Shown here piece by piece: positions 1-8,987 of a DNA stretch of 64,000 nucleotides. Every line of letters begins with the position of its first letter. Positions within the stretch are counted from its first letter, which is position 1. The notes under the pieces were generated by a model. The model was not told where the DNA came from. It worked only from the letters and a program-made list of their open reading frames with translations, and made no database searches. This DNA is from Bursaphelenchus xylophilus (lineage: Eukaryota; Nematoda; Chromadorea; Rhabditida; Aphelenchoididae): contig CAJFCV020000006.1 in NCBI GenBank assembly GCA_904066235.2, forward strand, positions 930,001 to 994,000, given 5' to 3'. Both the position numbers and the translations under genes were made by a program.

Positions 1-1
1 C

Positions 2-1214
2 GGGATTGTCAAGGGGTTGGTGCAGCAACAATACGAGTGGCTGGAGAATGATTTACAGGTTAGTAATGCTTTGTTGTAGGCGTCGCTTGGATCAAAAAAG
101 ATTTCGATTTCCTGACATATTTGAAATGTAAAGTCTCGCTGAGTTCTGTCGGGAAAAATAATGTGGATTTGTCGCGCATTCAAATCGCCCATCGTCGCTT
201 TGCGGCGGCTTGCCACGGCTTGAGATTTGGTGGGCGAGGCGATTCTGCGACAATCCTCATTATTTTCCCGACAAAATGATATATCAGTTTGTCGGGAAAA
301 TAATGAACACAATGTCGCTGCGCCGATCGCGTCGCTGAAGTGAAAAGAAATCTGATTTTGCCACGAACTATAATGATTCATTTTCTCGGCGGCGATGCCA
401 TTTTTGATGCGACATAGGGCTCATTATTTTCCCGACAGACTGATATCGGAGCATCGAATAGCAGACAGCAGTCAGTCCAGAATAATTCAAACCCTAATTT
501 CAAGCCCGTCTACATTTCAGAAGGCCAACGCGAATCGCAAAAACGTCCCATGGATCATCACGCTCGGCCATCGTCCCATGTACTGTTCGACGGACGACGG
601 CGACGACTGCCGCAACAAGGAAGCCCGAGTTCGCGTGGGCTGGAAGAGCCATTACGGTCTTGAGGCGTTGTTCTACAAATACGGAGTCGACCTCGAAGTC
701 TGGGCGCACGAACACACCTACGAACGACTATATCCGACCTACGATCGGCAGGTCTATGATGGCGCTGAGTCACCGTATGTGGATCCTCCGGCGCCGGTGC
801 ATATAATCTCGGGATCGGCGGGATGCAATGAGAATACGGACCAATTTGTGAAAAATCCCGAGCCATGGAGTGCGTTCCGATCGACAAATTATGGATTCAG
901 TCTGATGCAGGTCCACAATGACACACATCTGCATTGGCAACAAGTCAAGGCCGCCGATGTGAGTGTAAAAATGTTTTAGCCAGCTCAAAGCGTCTTTTAA
1001 CCCAAAATTTTTTTACTCTTTATCAAAATCTTTTCAGAAGTCGATAGAAGACGACCTCTGGATCATCAAGCGAAAGCACGCCCCATATTCCAAGCGAGAT
1101 CTCCTCAAACTGAAGAGAAACAGTCGATTTGTCCCGTATGGCAAGGCCGAGAGATGGCATGAGTATGACTTGAAACAGGTGAACAAAACACCAAAACGGT
1201 CGACGGATTTATAA
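2..1214 (+). CDS. Purple acid phosphatase (metallophosphoesterase), 3' part
   Basis: This is the C-terminal part of a purple acid phosphatase, a dinuclear-metal phosphomonoesterase that is usually secreted or lysosomal. The exons I see are 2-58, 521-958 and 1038-1214 (stop TAA); the 5' part lies outside the window. The spliced frame reads QYEWLENDLQ, then KANANRKNVPWIITLGHRPM, with the family motifs GHRPMYCS and AHEHTYERLYP that supply metal-ligand and active-site histidines. A conserved GSAGC stretch and a short basic tail follow. The earlier GDxG, GDxxY and GNHE metal motifs are not in view, so activity cannot be judged. The first intron (59-520) has been expanded by two back-to-back MITEs. 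An ATG-initiated open frame that runs into exon 2 from the MITE (395 onwards) is an artefact: the acceptor TTTCAG at 515-520 restores the family sequence exactly. A polyadenylation signal lies 67 bases after the stop. Confidence 0.9.
144..277. mobile_element. Family A MITE, GTGGATTTGTCG subtype
   Basis: This copy begins CTGTCGGGAAAAATAATGTG and ends TTATTTTCCCGAC. It lies in intron 1 of the phosphatase gene, directly followed by a second copy of another subtype. It has no coding capacity. Confidence 0.8.
285..440. mobile_element. Family A MITE, GAGC subtype
   Basis: The ends are AGTTTGTCGGGAAAATAATG and CATTATTTTCCCGACAGACT, about 155 bp apart. The interior carries the subtype's words GATCGCGTCGCTGAAGTG and TTCATTTTCTCGGCGGCGAT. 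It sits in inverted orientation relative to most GAGC copies. A TGATAT follows, in line with the TA target of Tc1/mariner-type MITEs (inference). Confidence 0.85.
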
Positions 1215-1280
1215 GGGAGAAAAAACGAGTTCAACAACACAATCAGCTTTAATGTACCTAAGTGGTTTGAAGAAGAATTG

Positions 1281-1286
1281 AATAAA
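1281..1286 (+). terminator. Polyadenylation signal of the phosphatase gene
   Basis: This is an AATAAA 67 bases after the stop codon. Confidence 0.7.
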
Positions 1287-1343
1287 TTATAATGGTCTAG
1301 AAGATATAATATTTTTACTGTACAGAGGAAATGCCCAAAGCGC

Positions 1344-1576
1344 GACGCACGTCAAACTGAGGAGTCCGGTGACCGGAATAGACTCTTCGCTATCGGTTTT
1401 TTACACTTCGTCTTGATTTAACAGAGAAAGAGAGAAAAAAGAGACGCAAAAACGTACTCTCTCGCCCCAAAAATTCCCCATTTCTCCCCCGACAAAACGT
1501 TTTTTCGCGTCTTTTTTTGGCAAATTGCCAACCCATTCACCGGACTGTTTTAGCTTACCTCAGTTTGACGTGCGTC
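1344..1576 (+). mobile_element. MITE with 18 bp ends, copy 1 of an inverted pair
   Basis: The terminal inverted repeats are GACGCACGTCAAACTGAG and its complement. The interior holds CCGGTGACCGGAATAGAC and CCCCATTTCTCCCCCGAC. A second copy in the opposite orientation lies at 2043-2280. Confidence 0.8.
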
Positions 1577-1698
1577 ACACTTCGATCAAAATTCCTCGCT
1601 AGCACTTAGCCGAGGAACACGCTAACTAATAATCGTACGAACCTCTAAAACAGTAACATATCCACAATAAAACGTATGTATCTTGTGCCGACCTACAG

Positions 1699-1878
1699 CA
1701 AACAGACCCCGTCCAATCAATGCGAATTGACGCAACTCCAAAAATAGTGAATAAGTGTGCCGACTACGGTATCGAGGTGCAACACAAGCCAGGAGTCGAA
1801 CAAATACGAAAGTCGGAATGTTGCTGCAGCTGCGAATGCAAAGAATTGGTCAAGGTTTGTCCGATTGAACTAATTTGA
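1699..1878 (+). CDS. Unrecognised Cys-rich exon-like open frame between two inverted MITEs
   Basis: An open frame of 59 codons follows a good acceptor (CCTACAG) and ends in TGA. Its tail reads KSECCCSCECKELVKVCPIE, six cysteines in about twenty residues. A GTTTGT after the AAG codon at about 1855 could be a donor. Its base composition matches nearby exons better than nearby spacer. I do not recognise a family. It could be a terminal exon stranded downstream of the phosphatase, an alternative last exon, a small secreted peptide fragment or chance. The inverted MITE pair frames it closely. Confidence 0.25.
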   Translation, partial: QTDPVQSMRIDATPKIVNKCADYGIEVQHKPGVEQIRKSECCCSCECKELVKVCPIELI

Positions 1879-2042
1879 GAGCATAGCAACGTGAGTCATG
1901 TTAGACTACAAAATCAGAGGAAGAGAACACAATGTGATTACAGTACACCTCTACGAAATTTATCTATTTCAAGGCCTTCGCATAAAAATAGTCTCGTCGT
2001 CTGGAACTTTACATTTTGCAAACCAACAAGTACCCCAAGTCC

Positions 2043-2280
2043 GACGCACGTCAAACTGAGATAAGCTAAAACAGTCCGGTAAATAGATTGGCAATTTGTC
2101 AAAAAAAGACGCGAAAAAACGTTTTGTCGGGGGAGAAATGGGGAATTTTTGGGGCGAGAGAGTACGCTTTTGTGTGTCTTTTTTCTCTCTTTCTCTGCGA
2201 AATCAAGACGAAGTGTAAAAAACCGATAGCGAAGGGTCTATTCCGGTCACCGGACTCCTCATCGTCAGTTTGACGTGCGA
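2043..2280 (-). mobile_element. MITE with 18 bp ends, copy 2 of an inverted pair
   Basis: This is the reverse-oriented partner of the copy at 1344-1576, with the same ends and the same interior words. Together they form a long interrupted inverted repeat with a ~465 bp spacer. Confidence 0.8.
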
Positions 2281-2282
2281 CG

Positions 2283-2545
2283 TTCAGATTTTCTTAAAAA
2301 TTTGCACACATATCAGGCATAAGTCACATATCAAGTCCAAAAAGATTTGTTTTTAACGCCTTTCAAGGCGCAGCCGAGATATTCAAAAGTACGCAAACGG
2401 GGAGAGCGGTCAGAGAATGATATAGCTTTTAGCCGTATCTTTGTGAGCTCCGTGCGGAAAAAGGGCCATACCATTAGCAAAGTTTCGTTGCGGAAAAAGA
2501 CGAATTTTTGTGGAAAAATTGCACTTTGAACTAAAAATACCGAAA
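2283..2545 (+). repeat. Diverged half-copy of repeat family B
   Basis: The order of words matches family B: TTCTTAAAAATTTGCACAC, then GCAGCCGAGATATTC, then GGGGAGAGCGGTCAGAGA, then a run ending in GTGCGGAAAAAG. The far end of the element is missing. Confidence 0.6.
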
Positions 2546-3195
2546 GTATTTTAAAGGATCAAAACATCTACCTTTGAATCTCGCTTTTACGGCCTGGACG
2601 ACGAAATGTCACGCAATTTTTGCTGCGCCTCGACATAAAACGGAATTGACAATAGCTCAAAATAATCAAATAGATTGTAAAATACACCATCAACAGTTTT
2701 AAAGGCATTTCTAGTTTGTTTTAATGGCGTGGGAGAACAAAAAATACTGTGACAGTTCGTCTTCCAAGCCGTAAAAACGAGTGTCCAATGTGGTTTTATT
2801 GGCCTTCTAATGATTGAAAAAGGGGACATTGCATAAATGAGCGTATTTTACTTTGATAATACAATTAAAATTGGTTGCAAACTATGCACGAACATGGAGT
2901 ATGGCAACTATTTTTTTCTCTATTTTCAAACTCTACTCTTCGCATGCCATCCTGCAGCTGCATTGCGTTTATCCAATCCCGCAAAATCTCTCCAAAAACA
3001 AACGTTCAACCATCTGTTTCGCAAACATTTGAGGCTAAAATCGAATCCTGTGTGTCGAGCCCATCATACAGGTGTAGTGTGGAATTCGAATCATCGCTGA
3101 AACACAAATGACTCAAGATGACGTATGATCAATATAAATCTCTATTCTGGCGAAGCTATTTGTCCAGCTTGAGTTCGAATCCACTGCATTACGAG
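2546..3195. other. Intergenic spacer before the first protease gene
   Basis: I find no supported gene. Open frames on both strands (about 2587-2829 minus, 2875-3111 plus) have no recognisable motif. A TGATAA at about 2853 could be a GATA-factor site, which would suit a gut protease, but a single hexamer is weak evidence. Confidence 0.4.
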
Positions 3196-3202
3196 TATAA
3201 AA
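3196..3202 (+). promoter_or_regulatory. TATA box of aspartyl protease 1
   Basis: TATAAAA lies 39 bases before the ATG at 3241. The next protease gene has the same spacing, so the two promoters probably duplicated with the genes. This box also argues against the longer in-frame start at 3118. Confidence 0.65.
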
Positions 3203-3240
3203 TGAGCAGTGTCGGAACTGTTACACACAAGTTCTCAATC

Positions 3241-5127
3241 ATGTCGAAAGTGTGGTTCATTCTCCTCCTTCAAGTGAGTTTGGTGGTGGCCAAACAGATC
3301 GTTGTCGATCTTGAGGAAACCGCCGCACCATCGGGTAAGATTTTTGAGATATTTTTACAGTTTTTGTCATCAATCTATTGAATGATGACCAGAGATTGCC
3401 ACGACTCCGGAGCCGGTAATTTTGGGTCCCGAGCCCAAAATCGGAGGCTGGCACGGCATCCGGAGCCGCAGACCTTTTCAAATTTTGCACGAGAGCCGGT
3501 AGCCGGAGCCGCAAACTAAGCCTTGGCTCCGGCTCTGAAAGCTAAGAGCCGGAGGCGGCTTCGAAATCTCGCACGTTGCTATCTCTGATGATTACCCTGT
3601 AAATGGCGTCACTCCTTCCAGACCCTATGGTTCAACACGACGCCTACGGCCAAGGCCTGACCAATAATCAAAACGTCGCATTCACCGGAACTATCAGCAT
3701 TGGAACTCCGAGACAAAATTTCCGAGTTCGCTTCGACACTGGCGCTGTGTACACCTGGGTGCCGGTGAGAGGATGTAAAGAGGGCAACAGAAAATGCGCC
3801 GGCAATCAATACAGTCCGACTCGATCTTCCACGTCAAGGAATGTCAGCGCAACTTTCCAAGTCAAAATCCAAAATGGAACCGCCCGTGGCTCGTTCTTCG
3901 AAGACGTTGTGGAGGTAATCTTGCCTTGATTTAGCTAGTTTTTTAGTTGGGTCCCGCTGACGGCAAGAACAATTTCCGTTTCCCCACTCCAGTGCCTTTC
4001 GGCGGAGCCGACCAATTGACCAACGGCGTGGAGGCCGTCGTCGGACTTCCATCCTTCAGCACTTTTGACAGAAAATCCAACCATGAAACGTCCCTTCTTT
4101 TCAATGCGTTGAAAGTATTTGAAAAGCCCATTTTTACGTTTTACATGGGAAGTTGTCAGGATGACAAATGCAAGAAGAACGGCAAAATCACCTTCGGCGG
4201 TTACGATGAGGAAAACTGCGGACCCGAAGATCAGATTCTTTGGCTTCCATTGTCCGACAACTCTCTTCAATGGACTGTGAAATTCGCCTCAATCAATGTG
4301 GGGCCAAGGTCGATTGGGCAGAACATTCCGGTCGTAAGTGACACCGGCTCCCCAACTCTCAGCTTCCCGCCAACCTTGTACAATCAACTGATCAGATGGT
4401 TGAAGGTGAAGCCGCAAAAGGACGTAAGTAATAGTCATAGCTAAAAAGCCGAAAAACACAGGGCAAAATCGTCGTCCCATGCGGTACCTATCTGAACATC
4501 TCGTTCGCCGACTCCGCCGAATATCCGCCGATTCCTCTTCCGTCAGCCAATCTGATGAAGAAGACCGGAAACGGCAATGATTGTGAAGTGCTGATCAACC
4601 AAAAACCCGGAAAAGTGATCTTCGGAGCTCCGTTTATTCGCTCTTACTGTCAAGTCTACGATATGAAGGACCGTCGACTCGGAATCATTCCTCCGGCGGA
4701 GCGTTTCGACGACCAAGGACAGGATAACAGAGGACAGGACGGACATGATCATGGCAATGGAGGGAATGATGGACACAACCATGGCGGCAATGGAGGGCAT
4801 GGTCAACATGACCATGGAAACGGAGGCTACGACAACGGAAATGGAGGTCATAATCACGGACAGGAGGGACACAACCATGGAAATGGAGGTCACAATCAAG
4901 ATAACGGAGGCTACGACAACGGAAATGGAGGTCATAATCACGGGCAGGGGGGACACAACCATGAAAATGGAGGTCACGATCATGGTAATGGTGGCTATCC
5001 ACCCTACAGCAACCCCAGCGACCCATACGGTCAAAATCCCTACAGCAACCCCAGCGATCCCTACGGTCAACAACATCAACATGGAGGTCCATCCTACAAC
5101 TATCGTGGATACATCAACTACTTTTAA
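3241..5127 (+). CDS. Secreted pepsin-family aspartyl protease with a His/Gly/Asn-rich tail
   Basis: The exons are 3241-3334, 3622-3914, 3947-4423 and 4462-5127, giving about 509 residues. Pepsin-family (A1) proteases cleave proteins with two catalytic aspartates; nematode members mostly act in the gut lumen or lysosome. Residues 1-17 form a hydrophobic signal peptide (MSKVWFILLLQVSLVVAKQ). The first catalytic motif is FDTGAVYTWVP (Asp70), with Ala where Ser/Thr is usual. The second is VVSDTGSPTLSFP (Asp261). The family's PxxG-C-FGG blocks lie between them. From about residue 369 the protein runs into a ~140-residue low-complexity tail of GNGGHNHGQ-like repeats ending in two NPSDPYGQ units; family members normally stop before this. 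His clusters suggest metal binding (inference). Intron 1 carries a CCGGAG-rich repeat. The start was chosen from the signal peptide and the TATA spacing. Confidence 0.9.
3391..3590. repeat. CCGGAG-rich repeat in protease intron 1
   Basis: A GC-rich run with repeated GAGCCGG/CCGGCTC words lies between AGAGATTGCCACGA and CACGTTGCTATCTCT, which are loose inverted copies of each other. A fragment of the same end (ATAGCAACGTGAG) occurs near 1883. Confidence 0.45.
4735..4990 (+). repeat. In-frame tandem repeats encoding GNGGHNHGQ units
   Basis: Imperfect direct repeats encode the His/Gly tail. A block of about 57 bases starting near 4823 recurs about 85 bases downstream with few changes, which fits growth by slippage or unequal exchange. 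Confidence 0.7.
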
Positions 5128-5202
5128 ACATAAACATTCGATGTTACCCCATCAAAAGTTAAAGCGTGATTTAATTAATCTGTGATTTTGTTAGCAGTGA
5201 AA

Positions 5203-5208
5203 AATAAA
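5203..5208 (+). terminator. Polyadenylation signal of aspartyl protease 1
   Basis: This is an AATAAA 76 bases after the stop codon. Confidence 0.65.
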
Positions 5209-5284
5209 CTACAGCAGTCATCATTGATGAGTGATATTTTGAAGTTGTTACAGCATCAATGACGTATGTCGTCGAGAAAATATT

Positions 5285-5405
5285 AGTCTGTCTGGAAAAT
5301 AATGAGCAAGCTGTCGCTTCGAAAATCGAATCGCCGCCGAAAGATTAAATTGTGTCGCGGCAAAGTCAAATTGTTCTTCACTGCAGCGACACGACTGGCG
5401 CTGCG
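5285..5405. mobile_element. Degenerate family A MITE
   Basis: AGTCTGTCTGGAAAATAATG starts the element and the interior words CGAATCGCCGCC and CAGCGACAC follow. The right end is damaged. Confidence 0.6.
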
Positions 5406-5411
5406 AGGCTC

Positions 5412-5607
5412 ACTACAATGAGGGAGCGGATCCAATGGCAAAAAACGTCTCATTTTGCATCCCGGAAGGGACCAAAATGTCTCCAAACCCTTCCCTTCTC
5501 TACTGTTAAAAACCCCGCTTGGAAGAGCCCGCCTTGAAGAAAAGGCCGCGGTCCCTTACGGGATGCAAAATAAGACGTTTTTTGCCATTGGATCAGGTCC
5601 CGCACTG
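5412..5607. repeat. Family C hairpin element
   Basis: The left arm GATCCAATGGCAAAAAACGT and CATTTTGCATCCCGGAAGG is matched by an inverted right arm ending CATTGGATCAGGTCCC. The element forms one long stem with a short loop. Confidence 0.7.
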
Positions 5608-5882
5608 TACATATTTTCAAGACGTATTTCTGATTACAACAAAGACTATAACATAGACCGTATATGCCGTTATTTACCGCCATCAGTCCACAAACAATCG
5701 CTTTCTACGGGAAGGAAGCCACTGCCGGTGGGTAGCAGAAATGAATAAAAAGTCATAAACAAGTTCAGAAACCTTGTGGTCAAGCGAATAAAATTGCTCG
5801 AAATAGATCGTAGTCTAATTGAAGTTTGCTCATCTGCGGATCATTCCTCTGTTACCTGCAAAATAAACGAGAGCCGGAAGGA

Positions 5883-5889
5883 TATAAAG
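5883..5889 (+). promoter_or_regulatory. TATA box of aspartyl protease 2
   Basis: TATAAAG lies 37 bases before the ATG at 5926, almost the same spacing as in the upstream paralogue. Confidence 0.6.
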
Positions 5890-5925
5890 AGCGGCTGAAC
5901 TGTGAAATAGTACTGCCAACAAACA

Positions 5926-8228
5926 ATGGAGCTTTATTTTGTTGTTGGGTTCCTGATCATGCCCTTGACTGTTGCTGAGGCGTTTCAACTGCCGCTGAAG
6001 CGGCTGGCCGATAAAGAGTGTAAGCTAAAAAATTTTGTGAGCTTGTCATGAAGTTTAGGTCTTAACGAGACAACGCTCAAATAAGGAATTTCTTTATTTA
6101 ATTGCCAATTTAGCAAAGACTGGGCACACCACTCAGCTCAAGTCCAAATACGTTGCCAACCTCGCCATTGGAACGCCTCCTCAACTGGTTCAGGCGGCTT
6201 TTAACACCGGCTCGGCTTCGATCTGGGTCCCAGCCAGAAGTTGCGCTAAGAAAAGTACTAATGGCGCCTGCAGTTCTGAGGGGAACTTTTTTGACCCAAC
6301 CCATTCAAATACCTTCAAGAATACGACCAGATTTTTTGAAACCGGCTATGACGAGTCAAATGCTCGTGGCTACGTCATTAAGGACAAGCTGTCGGTAAGT
6401 TAGTAACAACTTTTCGAAACCTGCTATACCTAATCTTCGCAATGAAGTTAGCTCTGTAAATCGCCAATTTCGAAAGGCTGACAAACGACAGAATCGTTTG
6501 TCAGTCTGTCTGAAAAATAATGTGCACTCTGTCGCATCGAAAATCGCATCGCCGCCGAGAAAATTAATTGTCGCGGCGAAAATCAAATCGTTTTTCGCTC
6601 CAGCGACGCGCGATCGGCGCAGCGATATTGAGCTCATTATGTCACGACTTAGCTATGAGTCGTGGTGTAAGATTGCCCTTAACTTGCCCGCTACTACTAG
6701 TATTCACTACCCTCTGATAACCCGGAGACACAAACAAGAGGACTCTGGCAATGAAACTGTGAACTCACGATATTGACTCCAGACGATGTGACCATAGACC
6801 AATCAATAATCGACAATAGAGAATATAGTAGACTTTATTGGACACAACCGCATAAGCGGGAAAAGACAAAACACAAAGTAGTAATAATAATTGGCGATTT
6901 CTCTTCCTTTTATACCAATTTGTCGGTCATTCCGTGGGAATATGCAAATTCGCACGCGAAGTCGTGACAAATATTATATTTTCCTGACAGGCTGATAACG
7001 CAGCTTGAGATTAATTTTAAGAACATTGGTTCCAGATCCTCACTTCCTCTCGAGGCCCCAAACTGTCATTCCGCAACCCCGTCTTCATCGGAGCCGCAAC
7101 AACTCCCGCGGAGAGTAACGAAGCCGTCTTCGGCCTTCCCTCCCAACAATTCTCCCATCCCTACGAGCACAGTTACAGTACCATTCTTCACCAACAAATG
7201 AACAACACAAACGTTAACGCCTCCTATTTCACCCTCTACACCGCCGGTTGCGGCTACGAGGGCTGCGGAAATCGCGCAGTGCTGACGTTCGGCGGTCAAG
7301 ACCACAAGCATTGCCAAGAGCAGATCAATTTCACCCCACTCATCCCGACGTCGCCGATTTGGGAGTTCCAAGCGGATGGAGTCGGGGTTCGTGGGTTGTT
7401 CGCTCCAAAAAAGATTACCACAAGTGTGGATTCGGGAAGTGGATACGTCGGAGTGCCACGCTATATGTTGTCCGTGTTCGTGCGACGCTGGAACGCAACA
7501 AAACTGGAGGGAGAGGTGAGGAATATCGTTTTTTCGAGCGAAATTTGCGAGAATTTTGCGAGAAATTTTAAGGGCTGCAGGCCTAAAATTACAAAACCTT
7601 ACGATGACGCTGTGCTAAGCATATCCTTTTTATTCCATTTTTGTTGCAGGATGCCTACGGCATTCCTTGCAACACGGACCTCGACGTGGTCCTCGGAATC
7701 GAGAACGTGCTCTACAAAATCTCTTCCGACAATCTTCTCCGTCCGTTGCCGGAGGCCGGTCAACGCAAATTCGGCGCAAACATGTGTCAAATCGCTATGC
7801 GGGCCTCAGAAATGCTGGACGTCATCACGCTGGGAGAGCCGTTCCTTCGCACCTACTGCGTTGTGCACGACATTGGCGGTCGGCGCGTTGGGTTTGCGCA
7901 TAAAATCGGGGAAGAGGAGCCGGATGAGGAGGAATTTGATCTCTCAACAACTAGACGACATTTCACCAGAAATCGTCATCCGGATCGCGCTAAAACACGC
8001 ACTCAGACTCCGGGTGATCGTCGCAAAAAGAAGGAGGAAAAGAAGAACGGGAGGAAGCACAGAAAGGATGGGAACAAGGACAGGAAAAGCGAGGAGTCCA
8101 GCGAATCTCTCGAGGAGTACTATCGCAAAAAGTTTGAGAGGGAGCAGAGAAGACGGGGATATCCAATCCCAGTTCCCCCGTTCGTCTTCCCTTATCCACC
8201 CGTTTTCAAGAACAGCACCGCGGTTTGA
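5926..8228 (+). CDS. Pepsin-family aspartyl protease paralogue lacking the first catalytic Asp
   Basis: The exons are 5926-6019, 6114-6394, 7036-7515 and 7650-8228, about 477 residues. Exon 1 is 94 nt and ends in phase 1, and later introns are in phase 0, exactly as in the upstream gene, so the two are tandem duplicates. Residues 1-19 form a signal peptide. The first active-site motif reads FNTGSASIWVP: Asn62 (AAC) replaces the catalytic Asp. The second, SVDSGSGYVGVP, keeps Asp257. With one of two aspartates gone, ordinary peptide hydrolysis should be lost or crippled, so this may be a pseudoprotease (binding, decoy or inhibitor role; inference). The open frame, splice sites and Cys pattern are intact, so it does not look like simple decay. 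From about residue 373 there is a ~100-residue tail rich in Glu, Lys and Arg, unlike the His/Gly tail of its neighbour. Intron 2 holds nested transposons. Confidence 0.9.
6502..6994. mobile_element. Family A MITE interrupted by another element
   Basis: The left part (6502-6640) starts CAGTCTGTCTGAAAAATAAT and runs through the GAGC-subtype interior up to GAGCTCATTAT. The expected right end follows only after 6968, as TATTTTCCTGACAGGCTG. The copy is therefore split by the insertion at 6641-6968. It lies in intron 2 of the second protease. Confidence 0.75.
6641..6968. mobile_element. Element with ends GTCACGACTT nested in a family A MITE
   Basis: The ends are GTCACGACTT and AAGTCGTGAC, 328 bp apart, and they fall exactly at the break in the surrounding MITE. 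ATTAT may be duplicated at both sides. No coding capacity is seen. Confidence 0.65.
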
Positions 8229-8268
8229 CGTTGTAAATTTTGCCACGGAATAACATGTTATTTTAAAA

Positions 8269-8274
8269 AATAAA
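8269..8274 (+). terminator. Polyadenylation signal of aspartyl protease 2
   Basis: This is an AATAAA 41 bases after the stop. Confidence 0.65.
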
Positions 8275-8335
8275 TTTCATGCATCAAGACTTTGCCAGAA
8301 AAACTGAGATTTCGATGAAATTCAACAGAAACTAA

Positions 8336-8779
8336 CAGGGGAAGTACTCCATGTGCGACGCCTCGATTTTCTTTAAATTTTGCACACACGTCGGGTATGG
8401 ACTAAATATCAATTCTTGAAAGTTTTAGCTCGCGCTTTGCGGGCGCCGCCGAGATATCGAACGATTTTTGGGAGAGCACGCTAAACGTGGAGAGCGGTCA
8501 GAGAGAAAAGTGCTTTTTGGCCATAACTTTGGCAGTTTCGTGCGGAAAAATTTGATTTTTCTGTAGAAACATTATGCTTTACGGTTGAAATAGGCATGAA
8601 ACTTTTCGTGCCGAAATTCGGCAAAAAGTCCTAAATTTTCGCCAACTTTCGATCTAAATATCTCGGCTGTTTCTGCAAAGCGCGAGCTAGGATTCTCGCA
8701 TATATCTTAGAAAAAATTATTCTAAATTGGTGCCAAGTTTCATCAAAATCTGAGCGTCGCACTTGGAGTACTTCCCCTG
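8336..8779. mobile_element. Family B element, full copy
   Basis: The ends are CAGGGGAAGTACTCC and GGAGTACTTCCCCTG, with TA at both flanks. Inner words in order are GTGCGACGC, GCACACACGTCGGGTATGG, CCGCCGAGATATCGAACG, GGAGAGCGGTCAGAGAG, TTTCTGCAAAGCGCGAGC and ATCTGAGCGTCGCACTT. It is about 445 bp and non-coding, and fits a non-autonomous Tc1/mariner-like element (inference). Confidence 0.85.
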
Positions 8780-8987
8780 TAAAATAAAAATTTTCGAAAT
8801 TTTTTTTTGTCCATGAGGGACCAGACAAAAAGCGGAGAGTCGGTGAGACGAAAAACGGTTTTTGTCGCTAATTAAAAAAAAATTTTTTAATTGTTCCAAG
8901 CCTAAATATTTTCAGTTTTTTGACATAAGCTTTAGCTCAAATATCCCCTAAACTTCTTCAAGAATCTCATTTATCTCTCCGAAATTT
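8780..8987. other. Spacer between family B element and kinase stop
   Basis: This is AT-rich sequence, with GCGGAGAGTCGGTGAGACG resembling a decayed family B segment. It should contain the kinase 3' UTR. I see no clear polyadenylation signal. Confidence 0.35.

Noticed and set aside
395..520. ATG-initiated frame leading into the phosphatase exon
   Set aside because: It starts in a MITE. The acceptor at 515-520 joins the upstream exon and restores the conserved family sequence.
2587..2829. 80-codon minus-strand frame
   Set aside because: It has no motif, splice context or codon bias, and lies in AT-rich spacer.
4543..5092. Minus-strand frame of Val/Ile/Met-rich sequence opposite the protease tail
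   Set aside because: It is the antisense of the GNGGH repeats and has no independent support.
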